A DNA stretch of 64,000 bases. Source: an uncultured Bacteroidales bacterium. Lineage in GTDB: Bacteria > Bacteroidota > Bacteroidia > Bacteroidales > UBA932. Positions 33,669 to 42,975 of the stretch are shown in pieces. Both the position numbers and the translations under genes were made by a program. The stretch covers positions 1 through 64,000 of the forward strand of contig CALVDR010000012.1 in NCBI GenBank assembly GCA_944326365.1, read 5' to 3'. The notes beneath the pieces are model-generated. The model did not search any database. It was not told the origin of the DNA and worked only from the letters and a program-made list of their open reading frames with translations. Each line of letters starts with the position of its first letter. The stretch's first letter is position 1.

Positions 33669-35708
33669 ATGAAAATATCAGCAGTCATCATTTCCCTGAG
33701 TTGCATCGCCTATGCAGCCGCAGCACAGGAAAATATCAGCGGAAGCATTTCATTGAAGTCACCCGGAAACCCGGCCGTGACACTTGGCCTTTCCGAAGGC
33801 CGGGACGGTATCCTGACCGCAGAAGAACCTCTTCCTCTTTCGATAAAAAGGGAACTGACAGTGACCGGCAATACGACCCTGGTCGAACTGTCCGTGACTG
33901 CGGATGAACTTTCATATTTCAATGCAGGCCAGAGTCTGCATACAGGCTTCGACCACGAAGACTGCCTATTCTACATGCCCGGATTCTGGTACAGGAAAAA
34001 CCTGCGCTCTCCGGAATCAGCCCCGTCATTCCAGACGTCAGACAGCTGGACTGTACGCGAAGACAGGCTGAGCACCCCTCTGACCGGCATATACAACACC
34101 CGTACGGGCGAATACTGCACCGTCCTCCGTCTGGAGGACTCCCGCTGCGACGCCCAGCCATGCCATAGCGCAGGTGAGGTCATATTGTCCGGAAGGACAA
34201 GCATAGGCTATACCGGGTTCAATGACTCGGAAGGTAAAGCGGAGATCGTTTTCGGCTATCCTTACAGGGAAGAGCCCTTATCATATATAAGGAAACTCAC
34301 TTTGGCTCCGGCCGTTGAGACATTCATGAAAATAGAGGCCGGCGAGACCTGCAGGCTTTCATGGGAAATAAGGCGCGGGAAAGCCGAATCATGGTCGGAT
34401 TTCGTAGAGGAAGTCTGGAAATATTCATTCGACAGGCTTTCCCCTGCCCCTGTAGAACCGAAACACAGCCAGGAAGAGGCCAAGGCACTGCTTGCTGAAT
34501 ATTTCGGACAGAGCTATGTGGACAGATACCCTCTCAAATACTACTCCGGGGTCGGTCTCCGCACGGCAGACTGCCTGCCGAACGGGAAGGCGGAAGTCGG
34601 GTTTATAGGCAGGGTGCTCATGAATGCCTTCAACGCTCTGGAATACGGTCAGACGCACTCCACATACAGACTGGCGGAGCAGGCCGGGGCTGTTTTCGAC
34701 AGCTATCTTGAAAGCGGTTTCACCCCCGGCGGACTATTCCGCGAGAATGTGGATTTCGATGCCGACCCCTCAGGATATGAAGACGGGATATACAGCATCA
34801 GACGGCAGTCGGAAGGCGTGTGCGCTGTTCTGGCGTACCTCGACTACGAGAAAATGAACGGCAGGGAGCATCCTGAATGGGAAAAGAGGATAAGGACGGT
34901 CCTGGACCGTTTCCTCGGTCTCCAGAATGCTGACGGCAGCTTCCCGCGCAAATTCGATGACGCGTTGAATGTCAAGGATCCATCAGGCGGCAGCACTTCT
35001 TCAGCCGTACTGCCTCTGGCCATGGGGTACAGATTCTTCAAGGACAGAGACTACCTCCTGTCGGCAGAAGCCGCCTCCGAATATCTCGAAAAGGAACTCA
35101 TCGACAAAGCGGACTACTTCTCTTCGACCCTCGATGCGAACTGCGAGGACAAGGAAGCCTCCCTGTACACATCCACGGCCATGTACTACATGTATCTGGT
35201 CGAGAAAAACCGTGAAAAGAAAGAACACTATGCAGGGCTGTGTCTCGAATCCGCATATTTCGCCCTTTCATGGTACTACCTGTGGGATGTGCCGTTCGCC
35301 CAGGGTCAGATGCTCGGAGATGTGGGATTCCGGTCCAGAGGCTGGGGAAACGTGTCTGTGGAAAACAACCACATAGACGTGTTCGTCTTCGAGTTCGCCG
35401 ATGTACTCGATTTTCTGGCAGGACACTTCGGTGAAACCCGTTTTTCGGACTTTACGGATATCATACGCACGTCCATGCTCCAGCTGCTGCCTGAAAAAGG
35501 GGCGATGTACGACATAAGCCGCGAAGGGTATTGTCCTGAAGTGGTACAGCACACGGCATGGGACTACGGCAAAAACGGGAAAGGCTTCTACAACGACATA
35601 TTCGCTCCGGGATGGACCGTCGCCTCCCTCTGGCAGATGCTTTCACCCGGACGGGCGGAAAAATTTTTCAATGGAAACGGAACAATTCGTCAAACTGACA
35701 TCAAATAA
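33669..35708 (+). CDS. Secreted protein of unknown family, probable (alpha/alpha)6-barrel carbohydrate-active enzyme
   Basis: The 679-aa protein has a signal peptide (1-19). Residues 20-265 read as a beta-sandwich-rich domain. Residues 275-665 form repeated helix pairs with the spacing of an (alpha/alpha)6 toroid (for example EGVCAVLAYLDYEKMNG, LGLQNADGSFPRKFDDAL). Candidate active-site acids lie in NADGSFPRKFDD and VENNHIDVFVFEFADVLD, but I cannot assign a family; the fold class includes GH88, GH105 and GH127-like enzymes and some lyases. It is the first gene of the plus-strand arm, facing the HTCS. The last codons and the stop derive from sequence resembling the dispersed hairpin repeat. 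Confidence 0.75.
   Translation: MKISAVIISLSCIAYAAAAQENISGSISLKSPGNPAVTLGLSEGRDGILTAEEPLPLSIKRELTVTGNTTLVELSVTADELSYFNAGQSLHTGFDHEDCLFYMPGFWYRKNLRSPESAPSFQTSDSWTVREDRLSTPLTGIYNTRTGEYCTVLRLEDSRCDAQPCHSAGEVILSGRTSIGYTGFNDSEGKAEIVFGYPYREEPLSYIRKLTLAPAVETFMKIEAGETCRLSWEIRRGKAESWSDFVEEVWKYSFDRLSPAPVEPKHSQEEAKALLAEYFGQSYVDRYPLKYYSGVGLRTADCLPNGKAEVGFIGRVLMNAFNALEYGQTHSTYRLAEQAGAVFDSYLESGFTPGGLFRENVDFDADPSGYEDGIYSIRRQSEGVCAVLAYLDYEKMNGREHPEWEKRIRTVLDRFLGLQNADGSFPRKFDDALNVKDPSGGSTSSAVLPLAMGYRFFKDRDYLLSAEAASEYLEKELIDKADYFSSTLDANCEDKEASLYTSTAMYYMYLVEKNREKKEHYAGLCLESAYFALSWYYLWDVPFAQGQMLGDVGFRSRGWGNVSVENNHIDVFVFEFADVLDFLAGHFGETRFSDFTDIIRTSMLQLLPEKGAMYDISREGYCPEVVQHTAWDYGKNGKGFYNDIFAPGWTVASLWQMLSPGRAEKFFNGNGTIRQTDIK
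35684..35708 (+). repeat. Degraded half-copy of the dispersed hairpin repeat
   Basis: Twenty-two of 25 bases match the right arm plus tail of repeat copy 2 (about 14482-14506). It lies in frame at the end of the preceding gene and supplies the last seven residues and the TAA stop. Confidence 0.5.
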
Positions 35709-35720
35709 CAGACAATCAGC

Positions 35721-37124
35721 ATGAAAAGGGCTTACAACATTCTCATCGGGCTGGCGCTCGTCGCCATGGCCGGCAGCAGCTGCAGCTGCAGCAAGAACAA
35801 TGCAGAAGAAAAGGATGACCGGCCTTCCGTAAAGGCCAGCATAAGCGAGCGGACCGTATCGGGAAGAGCGGGATCCTTCGAAATCTACATCACCTCGAAT
35901 ACCTCCTGGACCGTAACTTCCCAGGTGGACTGGATGTCGGCCACACCGGAATCCGGAAACGGAAACAGGGCGGTCACCATAGAATATGAAGGCGCAGATG
36001 AGGAGCGCAGAGGGAACATCCGCATCACTGCGGAAGGGGTTCCGCCTGTAAGCATCTCCGTGGTGCAGACAAACCAGGCTTTCAAGAATCCGATATCCCC
36101 GTGGACGATGCCTGACCCGTACATAGTCAAGGACGGAAGCTACTACTATACATGCAAGGCCATGGGAAACGCTGTAGGAGTGTCCAGATCGAACAAACTC
36201 ACGGAAATCCAGTCTACCACCACCAAGGTGTTCACCATGCCAGGAAACACTTCCACATCAGTGTGGAACATAAAGGATGTCTGGGCTCCCGAACTCTTCC
36301 ACATCGATGGCAAATGGTATATCTACTATGCTGCCGGACGCGGTGAAGACGGCTACGGGACACAGAGGACAGGAGTCCTCAGGTCCAGGACAGACGATCC
36401 GATAAACGGCGGATGGGAAGACATGGGCATGATCTTCACCGGTGACGAGGAAGACTTCAAGAAAGTCACGGTAGGAGACAACAGCACGAACAACGTAGAC
36501 AACACCATCTACGCCATAGACATGACCACATTCGAGCTGAAAGGCAAACGCTACGCCGTATGGTCAGGCAACAGATCCCGCGAAGACGGGTCGAAACAGG
36601 ATATCTACATAGCTACCATGAGCAATCCTTACACCATCGACTGCCCTCGCGTGGAAATCTCCCGTGCCGACCAGCCGTGGGAAAACATCACCACTTCGAA
36701 TGCGATAAACGAAGGTCCGGCCATTCTGGTAAACGAAGAAGCAGGCAAGCTGTTCTGCGTATACTCATGCAACGGCTCCTGGACTACCAACTACCGTCTC
36801 GGCTATCTGATGCTGGACATGGAAACCGGTGATCCCATGAATCCGGATGACTGGACCAAATCCACGACCGACGTATTCTACAGATACGACGGAAACGAAT
36901 CCGGAGACGGAGTGAACGGAGTGGGACACTGCTCGTTCACCAAGTCGCCGGACGGGACTGAAGACTGGATAATATACCATACCATCAGGTCCACAGGCGG
37001 AGGATGGAGCGACAGATGGGCTTTCGCCCAGAAAGTGGACTGGAACGAGGACGGCACCCCTGACTTCGGAGAACCTGTCGGCTGGGGAGAACCGGTAATC
37101 ATGCCGTCCGGTGAGACACTGTAA
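35721..37124 (+). CDS. GH43 family lipoprotein with N-terminal BACON-like domain
   Basis: A 467-aa protein with a lipoprotein signal (MAGSSCSC region). A BACON-like beta-sandwich follows (about 35-112, ITSNTSWTVTSQVDWMSATPESG), and then a GH43 five-bladed propeller. GH43 hallmarks are the general-base D132 (MPDPYIVKDG), VWAPELFHIDGKWYIYYAA, the general-acid E331 (INEGPAI) and GHCSFTKSPDG. Such enzymes usually remove alpha-L-arabinofuranosyl or beta-D-xylosyl groups; the subfamily is not clear. It would be tethered at the cell surface or in the periplasm. It lies 12 bases after the previous gene, in the same operon. Confidence 0.88.
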   Translation: MKRAYNILIGLALVAMAGSSCSCSKNNAEEKDDRPSVKASISERTVSGRAGSFEIYITSNTSWTVTSQVDWMSATPESGNGNRAVTIEYEGADEERRGNIRITAEGVPPVSISVVQTNQAFKNPISPWTMPDPYIVKDGSYYYTCKAMGNAVGVSRSNKLTEIQSTTTKVFTMPGNTSTSVWNIKDVWAPELFHIDGKWYIYYAAGRGEDGYGTQRTGVLRSRTDDPINGGWEDMGMIFTGDEEDFKKVTVGDNSTNNVDNTIYAIDMTTFELKGKRYAVWSGNRSREDGSKQDIYIATMSNPYTIDCPRVEISRADQPWENITTSNAINEGPAILVNEEAGKLFCVYSCNGSWTTNYRLGYLMLDMETGDPMNPDDWTKSTTDVFYRYDGNESGDGVNGVGHCSFTKSPDGTEDWIIYHTIRSTGGGWSDRWAFAQKVDWNEDGTPDFGEPVGWGEPVIMPSGETL

Positions 37125-37154
37125 GACTGAACAACAGAAACAATACCAAGAAAC

Positions 37155-38327
37155 ATGAAAAGAACAGCACTGATTTTTGCAGCACTCGCAGTCTCGACTG
37201 CAGTGTCCGCCCAGAAAAGCTGGGACCTGAAAAACTTTCCTGAAGGAAGTACTCCCGAGGAAATAGGGACCAGACTTGTCGAGCACTACCTCGACACCCC
37301 TCATTCCCACTGGGGAGACATCAACTCCAAGTATAAGGTAACACTCATCACCTATCCTGATGTCTGCGCATGGCTCGGCTCTCTGTGGTTCGCCCAGACG
37401 ACCGGAAACGACGGACTCTACGATGCACTCGTGGAAAGATTCGAACCGCTCTTCGACGAGCAGAAACATCTCCAGCCGGAAATGTTCCCGACCGCCCACA
37501 ATGTAGTGGACTTCTACGTGTTCGGCGCCGTTCCGCTCGAAATCTACAAGAGAGTACAGGAACAGAAATACTTCGACCTCGGCATGAAATACGCCGACGG
37601 CCAGTGGGTGATGCCTCCCAAGCCTACCGAAGAACAGCGCGGATGGCAGGAAAAAGGCTACTCATGGCAGACCAGACTCTGGGTCGATGACATGTTCATG
37701 ATCACCGAACTCCAGGCCCAGGCATACGAAGTGACCGGCGACAGGAAATACATCGACCGTGCAGCAGAAGAAATGTGTCTGTATCTGGACAAGATCCAGA
37801 GGCCGAACGGACTGTTCTACCACCACACCGGCACACCTTATTTCTGGGGCCGCGGTGACGGCTGGATGGCTGTAGGAATGGCCGAAATGCTCAGGCTCAT
37901 GCCGAAGGACAGCGAGTACCGTCCGCGTATAGAACAGGCATACAAGCTCATGATGTCCACCCTGCTCCGCTATCAGGATGCTGACGGAATGTGGCATCAG
38001 ATCATCGACAATCCCGACACCTGGAAAGAAACCTCGTCCACAGCCATGTTCACCTATGCCTTCATAGTAGGAGTGAAAAACGGATGGCTGGACAAGAAAG
38101 TCTACGGAGAAGCGGCACGCAAGGGCTACCTCCGCCTCCTCTCCTACCTGGATGAAAACTACGACCTGCGCAATGTATGCGAAGGGACTGGAGCGAAAAA
38201 CAGCATGTCATGGTACCAGAACCGCCGCCGTCTGACAGGCGACCTTCACGGACAGGCTGCCCTGATATGGTGCTGCCAGGCTCTCACAGGTGATGTAAAA
38301 CCGTATAAGATCGACAAGTCGAAATGA
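37155..38327 (+). CDS. GH105 unsaturated uronyl hydrolase (secreted)
   Basis: A 390-aa protein with a signal peptide (1-19) and an (alpha/alpha)6 barrel of the GH105 (YteR/YesR) family. Visible hallmarks are TYPDVCAWLGSLWFA (about 66-80), the active-site block GYSWQTRLWVDDMFM (D178/D179), GRGDGWMAVGMAEML and a C-terminal GDLHGQAALIW. These enzymes hydrate delta-4,5-unsaturated galacturonyl or glucuronyl residues left by polysaccharide lyases. Its stop overlaps the start of a second GH105 gene (ATGA). The presence of two implies lyase products as substrates. Confidence 0.93.
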   Translation: MKRTALIFAALAVSTAVSAQKSWDLKNFPEGSTPEEIGTRLVEHYLDTPHSHWGDINSKYKVTLITYPDVCAWLGSLWFAQTTGNDGLYDALVERFEPLFDEQKHLQPEMFPTAHNVVDFYVFGAVPLEIYKRVQEQKYFDLGMKYADGQWVMPPKPTEEQRGWQEKGYSWQTRLWVDDMFMITELQAQAYEVTGDRKYIDRAAEEMCLYLDKIQRPNGLFYHHTGTPYFWGRGDGWMAVGMAEMLRLMPKDSEYRPRIEQAYKLMMSTLLRYQDADGMWHQIIDNPDTWKETSSTAMFTYAFIVGVKNGWLDKKVYGEAARKGYLRLLSYLDENYDLRNVCEGTGAKNSMSWYQNRRRLTGDLHGQAALIWCCQALTGDVKPYKIDKSK

Positions 38328-39814
38328 TGAAATCCATGACCATACTGTCATCTCTGCTGACGGCGTTTCTCCTTCTCTCCTCATGCGAAGAGAAGGAGAA
38401 TACTACACCGGAGACCCCTGCAGAAACCAACTATGACCTGCTGGAGTTCGAAGGAAAGGCGGAACCGCTCGAATGCGGAAGGAATCTCGTGAAAAGGTTC
38501 ATAGAGATTCCACAGTCGAACTGGGGCAGGATCGATGCCGGGAAGCAGCCGAGTTCCTTCGTCACTTACCCTGACGTATGTACCTACCTCGGGGCTTTCT
38601 GGTTCCTGGAGGCTGCCATAGAGAACGCGGACCTGACCGGCGATGAGGAAGCCAGGCAGAAAGCCATGGACCTCATGCAGGGCATGGTGGACAAATACGA
38701 TGACGTCATCGACGGCCGCACGACCTACACTACCTCGTCTGGAGAAGTCCTGCCTGTCATCACAGACCTGCTGTGGAGGCATGAAAGCAACCGCGTGGAC
38801 TACTACATTTTCGGAGCCATCTCCCTTCACATCGCTTCCATCATGGAGAATCCCGCCTACAGCGGAATCGACTGGAAACAGACCAGGGAGGAATATCTGG
38901 AATTCGGTCTCGAATACGCCGACAACCAGTTCCATCCGTACACCCGGGATGAATTCGATGCCAGATTCAACAGTCCGGAGTACAACAAGACGAACACCCT
39001 TTTCAAGATGAGTACAGATGACTACAACAGATGGAAAGGCTACATGGACCAAGGCTATTCATGGCAGACCAGGCTCTGGATAGATGACATGTTCATGATC
39101 ACCGCACTCCAGATGCAGGCATACGAGGCCACAAAGGATGATCCGTCATACATCGGTGACAATTTCAGCTATGCAGACGCATCGTCGAACATAAACAACA
39201 GCCAGAACCGCTACCTCGACCGTGCGGTCAGGGAAATGAAGCTCTACATAGAAGAACTCCAGGGCGAAGACGGACTGTACTGGCACTCCCCTGAAGCCCC
39301 TTTCTTCTGGGCTCGCGGAAACGGCTGGATGGCTGTAGGAATGCCGCTTATGCTCAGGCTCATCGAGGATATACCGGAATACGCTGCCGAAGCCGGACTG
39401 CTCAGAAAGGAATATGAAACCATGATGGCTTCGCTTCTGAAATACCAGCTTCCTACCGGCATGTGGGCACAGCTTGTAGACAAGTCGAACTACTGGCCCG
39501 AAACGTCAGGCAGCGCCATGTTCGCCTACGCCTTCATCACGGGGGTGAGAAACGGATGGCTGGATGAAAAGACCTACGGAGCGGCAGCCAGGAAGGCCTG
39601 GACATCCCTCATGGAATACCTGAACCCGAACTATGACATCAGGGAAGTCTGCGAAGGTACAGGGACCGGAAGCACTGCCGACCATTACTACAAAAGGAAA
39701 TGCTACACTGGAGACACCCATGGACAGGCAGCCATGATGTGGTGCGCATGGGGTCTGACAGAAATCGCGAACGATGCCGCAGCCGGAGAAAAAGGCGCGG
39801 CAGTTACTGATTAA
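38324..39814 (+). CDS. GH105 unsaturated uronyl hydrolase (lipoprotein paralogue)
   Basis: A 496-aa protein with a lipobox (LLLSSC, Cys about 21), homologous to the preceding GH105 across its length (TYPDVCTYLGAFWFLEA, GYSWQTRLWIDDMFM, ARGNGWMAVGMPLMLRL, DTHGQAAMMW). It is about 100 residues longer, with insertions around residues 125-145 and 195-235 that may shape a different substrate cleft. The lipid anchor suggests a different location from the soluble paralogue. Coupled by a four-base overlap, the pair probably handles two linkages or two compartments. Confidence 0.92.
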   Translation: MMKSMTILSSLLTAFLLLSSCEEKENTTPETPAETNYDLLEFEGKAEPLECGRNLVKRFIEIPQSNWGRIDAGKQPSSFVTYPDVCTYLGAFWFLEAAIENADLTGDEEARQKAMDLMQGMVDKYDDVIDGRTTYTTSSGEVLPVITDLLWRHESNRVDYYIFGAISLHIASIMENPAYSGIDWKQTREEYLEFGLEYADNQFHPYTRDEFDARFNSPEYNKTNTLFKMSTDDYNRWKGYMDQGYSWQTRLWIDDMFMITALQMQAYEATKDDPSYIGDNFSYADASSNINNSQNRYLDRAVREMKLYIEELQGEDGLYWHSPEAPFFWARGNGWMAVGMPLMLRLIEDIPEYAAEAGLLRKEYETMMASLLKYQLPTGMWAQLVDKSNYWPETSGSAMFAYAFITGVRNGWLDEKTYGAAARKAWTSLMEYLNPNYDIREVCEGTGTGSTADHYYKRKCYTGDTHGQAAMMWCAWGLTEIANDAAAGEKGAAVTD

Positions 39815-39834
39815 TAACTCAAAATAACCTTCTA

Positions 39835-42800
39835 ATGAAAGATTTGTACAAATTCTTCCTGGCTGTCGCACTGTTCATATCGGCAGGTATCGGCAGTGCA
39901 TATGCCCAGGATGACGGGAAAAGGAGAATCTCCGGAACCGTCACGGACGAAAATGGCGAACCTTTGACGGGTGCCTATGTCTACATCAAGGACACGCAGG
40001 TAGGAACTACCACGAACCTTGACGGTATCTACGTGATCGATATCGATCCGAATGACGAACTGACATTCAGTTTCGTCGGTTTCCTCGAGAAGACAGTGAA
40101 GCCGAGACCGTCCAGCAACACACTGAACGTCAAGCTTGAGGCTGATGCACTGATGGCGGAAGAAGCCGTGGTCATCGCCTACGGAGCCCAGAAAAGGGAA
40201 GCTCTCGTCAGCTCCGTGTCCACCATCACCACGGATGACATCAGGGTTTCCAGCAGCAACGTCACCTCCGGACTTCAGGGAAAACTGCCCGGACTGATTT
40301 CGGTACAGCGTTCCGCAGAGCCTGGCAGGGATGATGCCGAGTTCTGGATCCGCGGTGTCTCCACCTTCAAGGGAGGAAGCACGCCTCTGGTCCTCGTGGA
40401 CGGAATTCCGCGTGACCTCGGAGACATAGAACCGGATGAAATCGATTCATACAGCCTTCTCAAGGATGCGGCAGCGACTGCCGTCTACGGTGCGGAAGGT
40501 GCGAACGGTGTGATACTCATCACCACCAAACGAGGACTCATCTCCAAGCCGCAGATCACCCTGAGAGTCGAAGAATCCGTATCATCGCCATACAGGCTTC
40601 CCGAATTCGTGGATTCATGGACCTACATGGAGCTTGCGAACGAAGCCCTCACGAACGACGGCTTCGATCCTCAGTGGACACCGCAGGAAATCGACCTGTA
40701 CCGTCAGGGAGTCGACCCTGACCTCTATCCGAACGTGGACTGGATGGACGAACTCGTAAACAAGGCTGTCCACAGCCAGAGATACACCATAAACTTCAGG
40801 GGCGGTGCCGAAAATGCCAAATACTTCGTATCCGGAGGATATTACCAGACAGACGGTATCTGGAAGAAAAACCCGGACACAAGATACAACAGCAACTTCA
40901 GCTACGAGCGTTACAGCCTCCGCAGCAACATCGACCTGAAAGTAAGCAAGACCACGAACATCTCCATCGACCTCGCAGGCCAGTACGTGAACAAGCGCAG
41001 ATCGAACAGGACTTCGGACGAGATTTTCGGCTACATGCTGCATACGCCGCCTTACCTCTTCCCGCCTGTGTACAGCGACGGTACGCTTGCCACCTACCCT
41101 ACCGAAGGTGACGCCAACAACAGGAACCCTTACAACATGCTCTACAACCAGGGCTACCGTAAGTTCTACACCACCCAGATACAGTCGAAGGTCACGATAA
41201 ACCAGGATCTGAACTTCATCACCGACGGACTGAGCGCCAAAGGTATAGTCAGCTTCGACTACGATGCCGAAGCACAGACCCTCAGGGACTACTGGCCGTC
41301 ACTCTATCACGCTACCGGCAGGGACGAGAACGGGAACCTCGAATTCTCGACCGTTTCTTCCGGTTCTCCGAACCTCGAAGACCCTGTATTCGCATCGAAC
41401 ACATATACCAGGAAAATCTACATCGAAGGCTCCCTGAACTATTCGAGAGTGTTCGCGAACAAACATGCCGTAGGAGCAATGCTCCTCTACAACATGAAGG
41501 AAAGACAGCTCAACAAGCCTGTCCTCCCATACAGGAAGCAGGGCCTGGTCGGCCGTGTCACCTACGGGTATGACAACCGCTACTTCATCGAGGCCAACTT
41601 CGGTTATACCGGGTCCGAAACATTCGCAAAGGGACGCCGTTTCGGTTTCTTCCCTGCTGTCGGAGTCAGCTACCTGATTTCAAACGAAAGCTTCTATCCC
41701 GAAGATCTGAAAAGGGTCCTCAGCAATGCCAAGATCAGGCTTTCATACGGACGTACGGGTAACGACGACACCGGCGGAGACCGTTTCCTGTACAGGGCCC
41801 AGTTCTTCAGCGGAGAAGGATTCGAATTCTACCAGGGCTACGGCTCTAACGGAGGCACAAGCTCCAGCAAGCTCGGAGACGGCATATACGACGAACTCTT
41901 CGAAAACCTCACCCTCGGCTGGGAAATCGAGACCAAGAGGAACGTCGGTATCGACCTCGGCTTCTTCACCAGGAACATACAGCTGTCCCTCGACTACTTC
42001 AACAATACACGTAGCGGAATCCTCCTCCAGAGGAACACCATCCCGGGAGTAGCCGGCTTCCACGAGAAACCATGGCAGAACTACGGTATAGTGAACAACT
42101 GGGGTGTGGATGCCAGCCTCGAACTTTACAAGAAGTTCGGCGACTGGACGGTAAGCGCCCGCGGAACATTCACGTTCGCAAGGAACAAGATTCTCGAATA
42201 CGACGAACTCACCCCTCTGTACGACTACCAGAGAATCACCGGAACGAGGGTGAACGAACAGGAAGTCTACATAGCGGAAAGGCTCTATACCCAGGATGAC
42301 TTCATCGTGACCGAGAACTCGAACGGCACATTCTCCTACGAACTCAAGCCGGGACTCCCTGACGTCGCCCTCAACGGAAGCCTCGGCCCGGGCGATATCA
42401 AGTACAAGGACATGAACAACGACGGAATCATCGACTCGAACGACAAGGTCCGCGGCGTAGGCCATCCGTACACTCCTGAAATCAACTACGGTTTCGGATT
42501 CAACGTGGAATGGAAAGGCATTTATGCCAGCGTGTTCTTCACCGGAGTAGCGAACTCCTCCGTCCTTCTCGCCAGCGGGAACAACCACTTCTGGCCGTTC
42601 AACTGGGGTGTGGACAAAGGAAACTACCGCACACAGTTCCTCGACAGATGGACAGCCGACAATCCGAGCCAGGATGTCACCATGCCGAGAATCCACTCGC
42701 ACTACAACTACAACGTGAACAAGGAGCCGAATACATGGTGGCTCCGCGACGGCAGCTTCCTCAGGCTGAAAAACGTGGAAATAGGCTACGAACTGCCTAA

Positions 42801-42972
42801 GAAAGCGCTGGACGCCATCCGTCTGGACGGGGTACGTTTCTACATTCTCGGAGAAAACCTCTGCGTCTGGGACCACATCAAATACTGGGATCCTGAAATG
42901 GGCAACGAGAACGGAGGCATGTCATATCCGCGTTCACGCACATTCACATTCGGAGTTCAAATCGACTTCTAA
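39835..42972 (+). CDS. SusC/RagA family TonB-dependent outer membrane transporter
   Basis: A 1045-aa protein with a signal peptide (1-25), an N-terminal carboxypeptidase-regulatory domain (about 30-110, ISGTVTDENGEPLTGAYVYIKDT), a TonB-box-like EEAVVIAYG near 115, a plug (about 120-230) and a 22-strand beta-barrel ending in aromatic FGVQIDF. It imports oligosaccharides cleaved at the surface, with the following SusD as lid. Length and layout are normal for the family. It lies 20 bases after the GH105 gene. Confidence 0.97.
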   Translation: MKDLYKFFLAVALFISAGIGSAYAQDDGKRRISGTVTDENGEPLTGAYVYIKDTQVGTTTNLDGIYVIDIDPNDELTFSFVGFLEKTVKPRPSSNTLNVKLEADALMAEEAVVIAYGAQKREALVSSVSTITTDDIRVSSSNVTSGLQGKLPGLISVQRSAEPGRDDAEFWIRGVSTFKGGSTPLVLVDGIPRDLGDIEPDEIDSYSLLKDAAATAVYGAEGANGVILITTKRGLISKPQITLRVEESVSSPYRLPEFVDSWTYMELANEALTNDGFDPQWTPQEIDLYRQGVDPDLYPNVDWMDELVNKAVHSQRYTINFRGGAENAKYFVSGGYYQTDGIWKKNPDTRYNSNFSYERYSLRSNIDLKVSKTTNISIDLAGQYVNKRRSNRTSDEIFGYMLHTPPYLFPPVYSDGTLATYPTEGDANNRNPYNMLYNQGYRKFYTTQIQSKVTINQDLNFITDGLSAKGIVSFDYDAEAQTLRDYWPSLYHATGRDENGNLEFSTVSSGSPNLEDPVFASNTYTRKIYIEGSLNYSRVFANKHAVGAMLLYNMKERQLNKPVLPYRKQGLVGRVTYGYDNRYFIEANFGYTGSETFAKGRRFGFFPAVGVSYLISNESFYPEDLKRVLSNAKIRLSYGRTGNDDTGGDRFLYRAQFFSGEGFEFYQGYGSNGGTSSSKLGDGIYDELFENLTLGWEIETKRNVGIDLGFFTRNIQLSLDYFNNTRSGILLQRNTIPGVAGFHEKPWQNYGIVNNWGVDASLELYKKFGDWTVSARGTFTFARNKILEYDELTPLYDYQRITGTRVNEQEVYIAERLYTQDDFIVTENSNGTFSYELKPGLPDVALNGSLGPGDIKYKDMNNDGIIDSNDKVRGVGHPYTPEINYGFGFNVEWKGIYASVFFTGVANSSVLLASGNNHFWPFNWGVDKGNYRTQFLDRWTADNPSQDVTMPRIHSHYNYNVNKEPNTWWLRDGSFLRLKNVEIGYELPKKALDAIRLDGVRFYILGENLCVWDHIKYWDPEMGNENGGMSYPRSRTFTFGVQIDF

Positions 42973-42975
42973 ACC

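Noticed and set aside
41743..42876. Long open frame on the minus strand (377 codons)
   Set aside because: It is antisense to the SusC gene, valine/arginine-rich without domain features, and arises from codon bias of the real gene.
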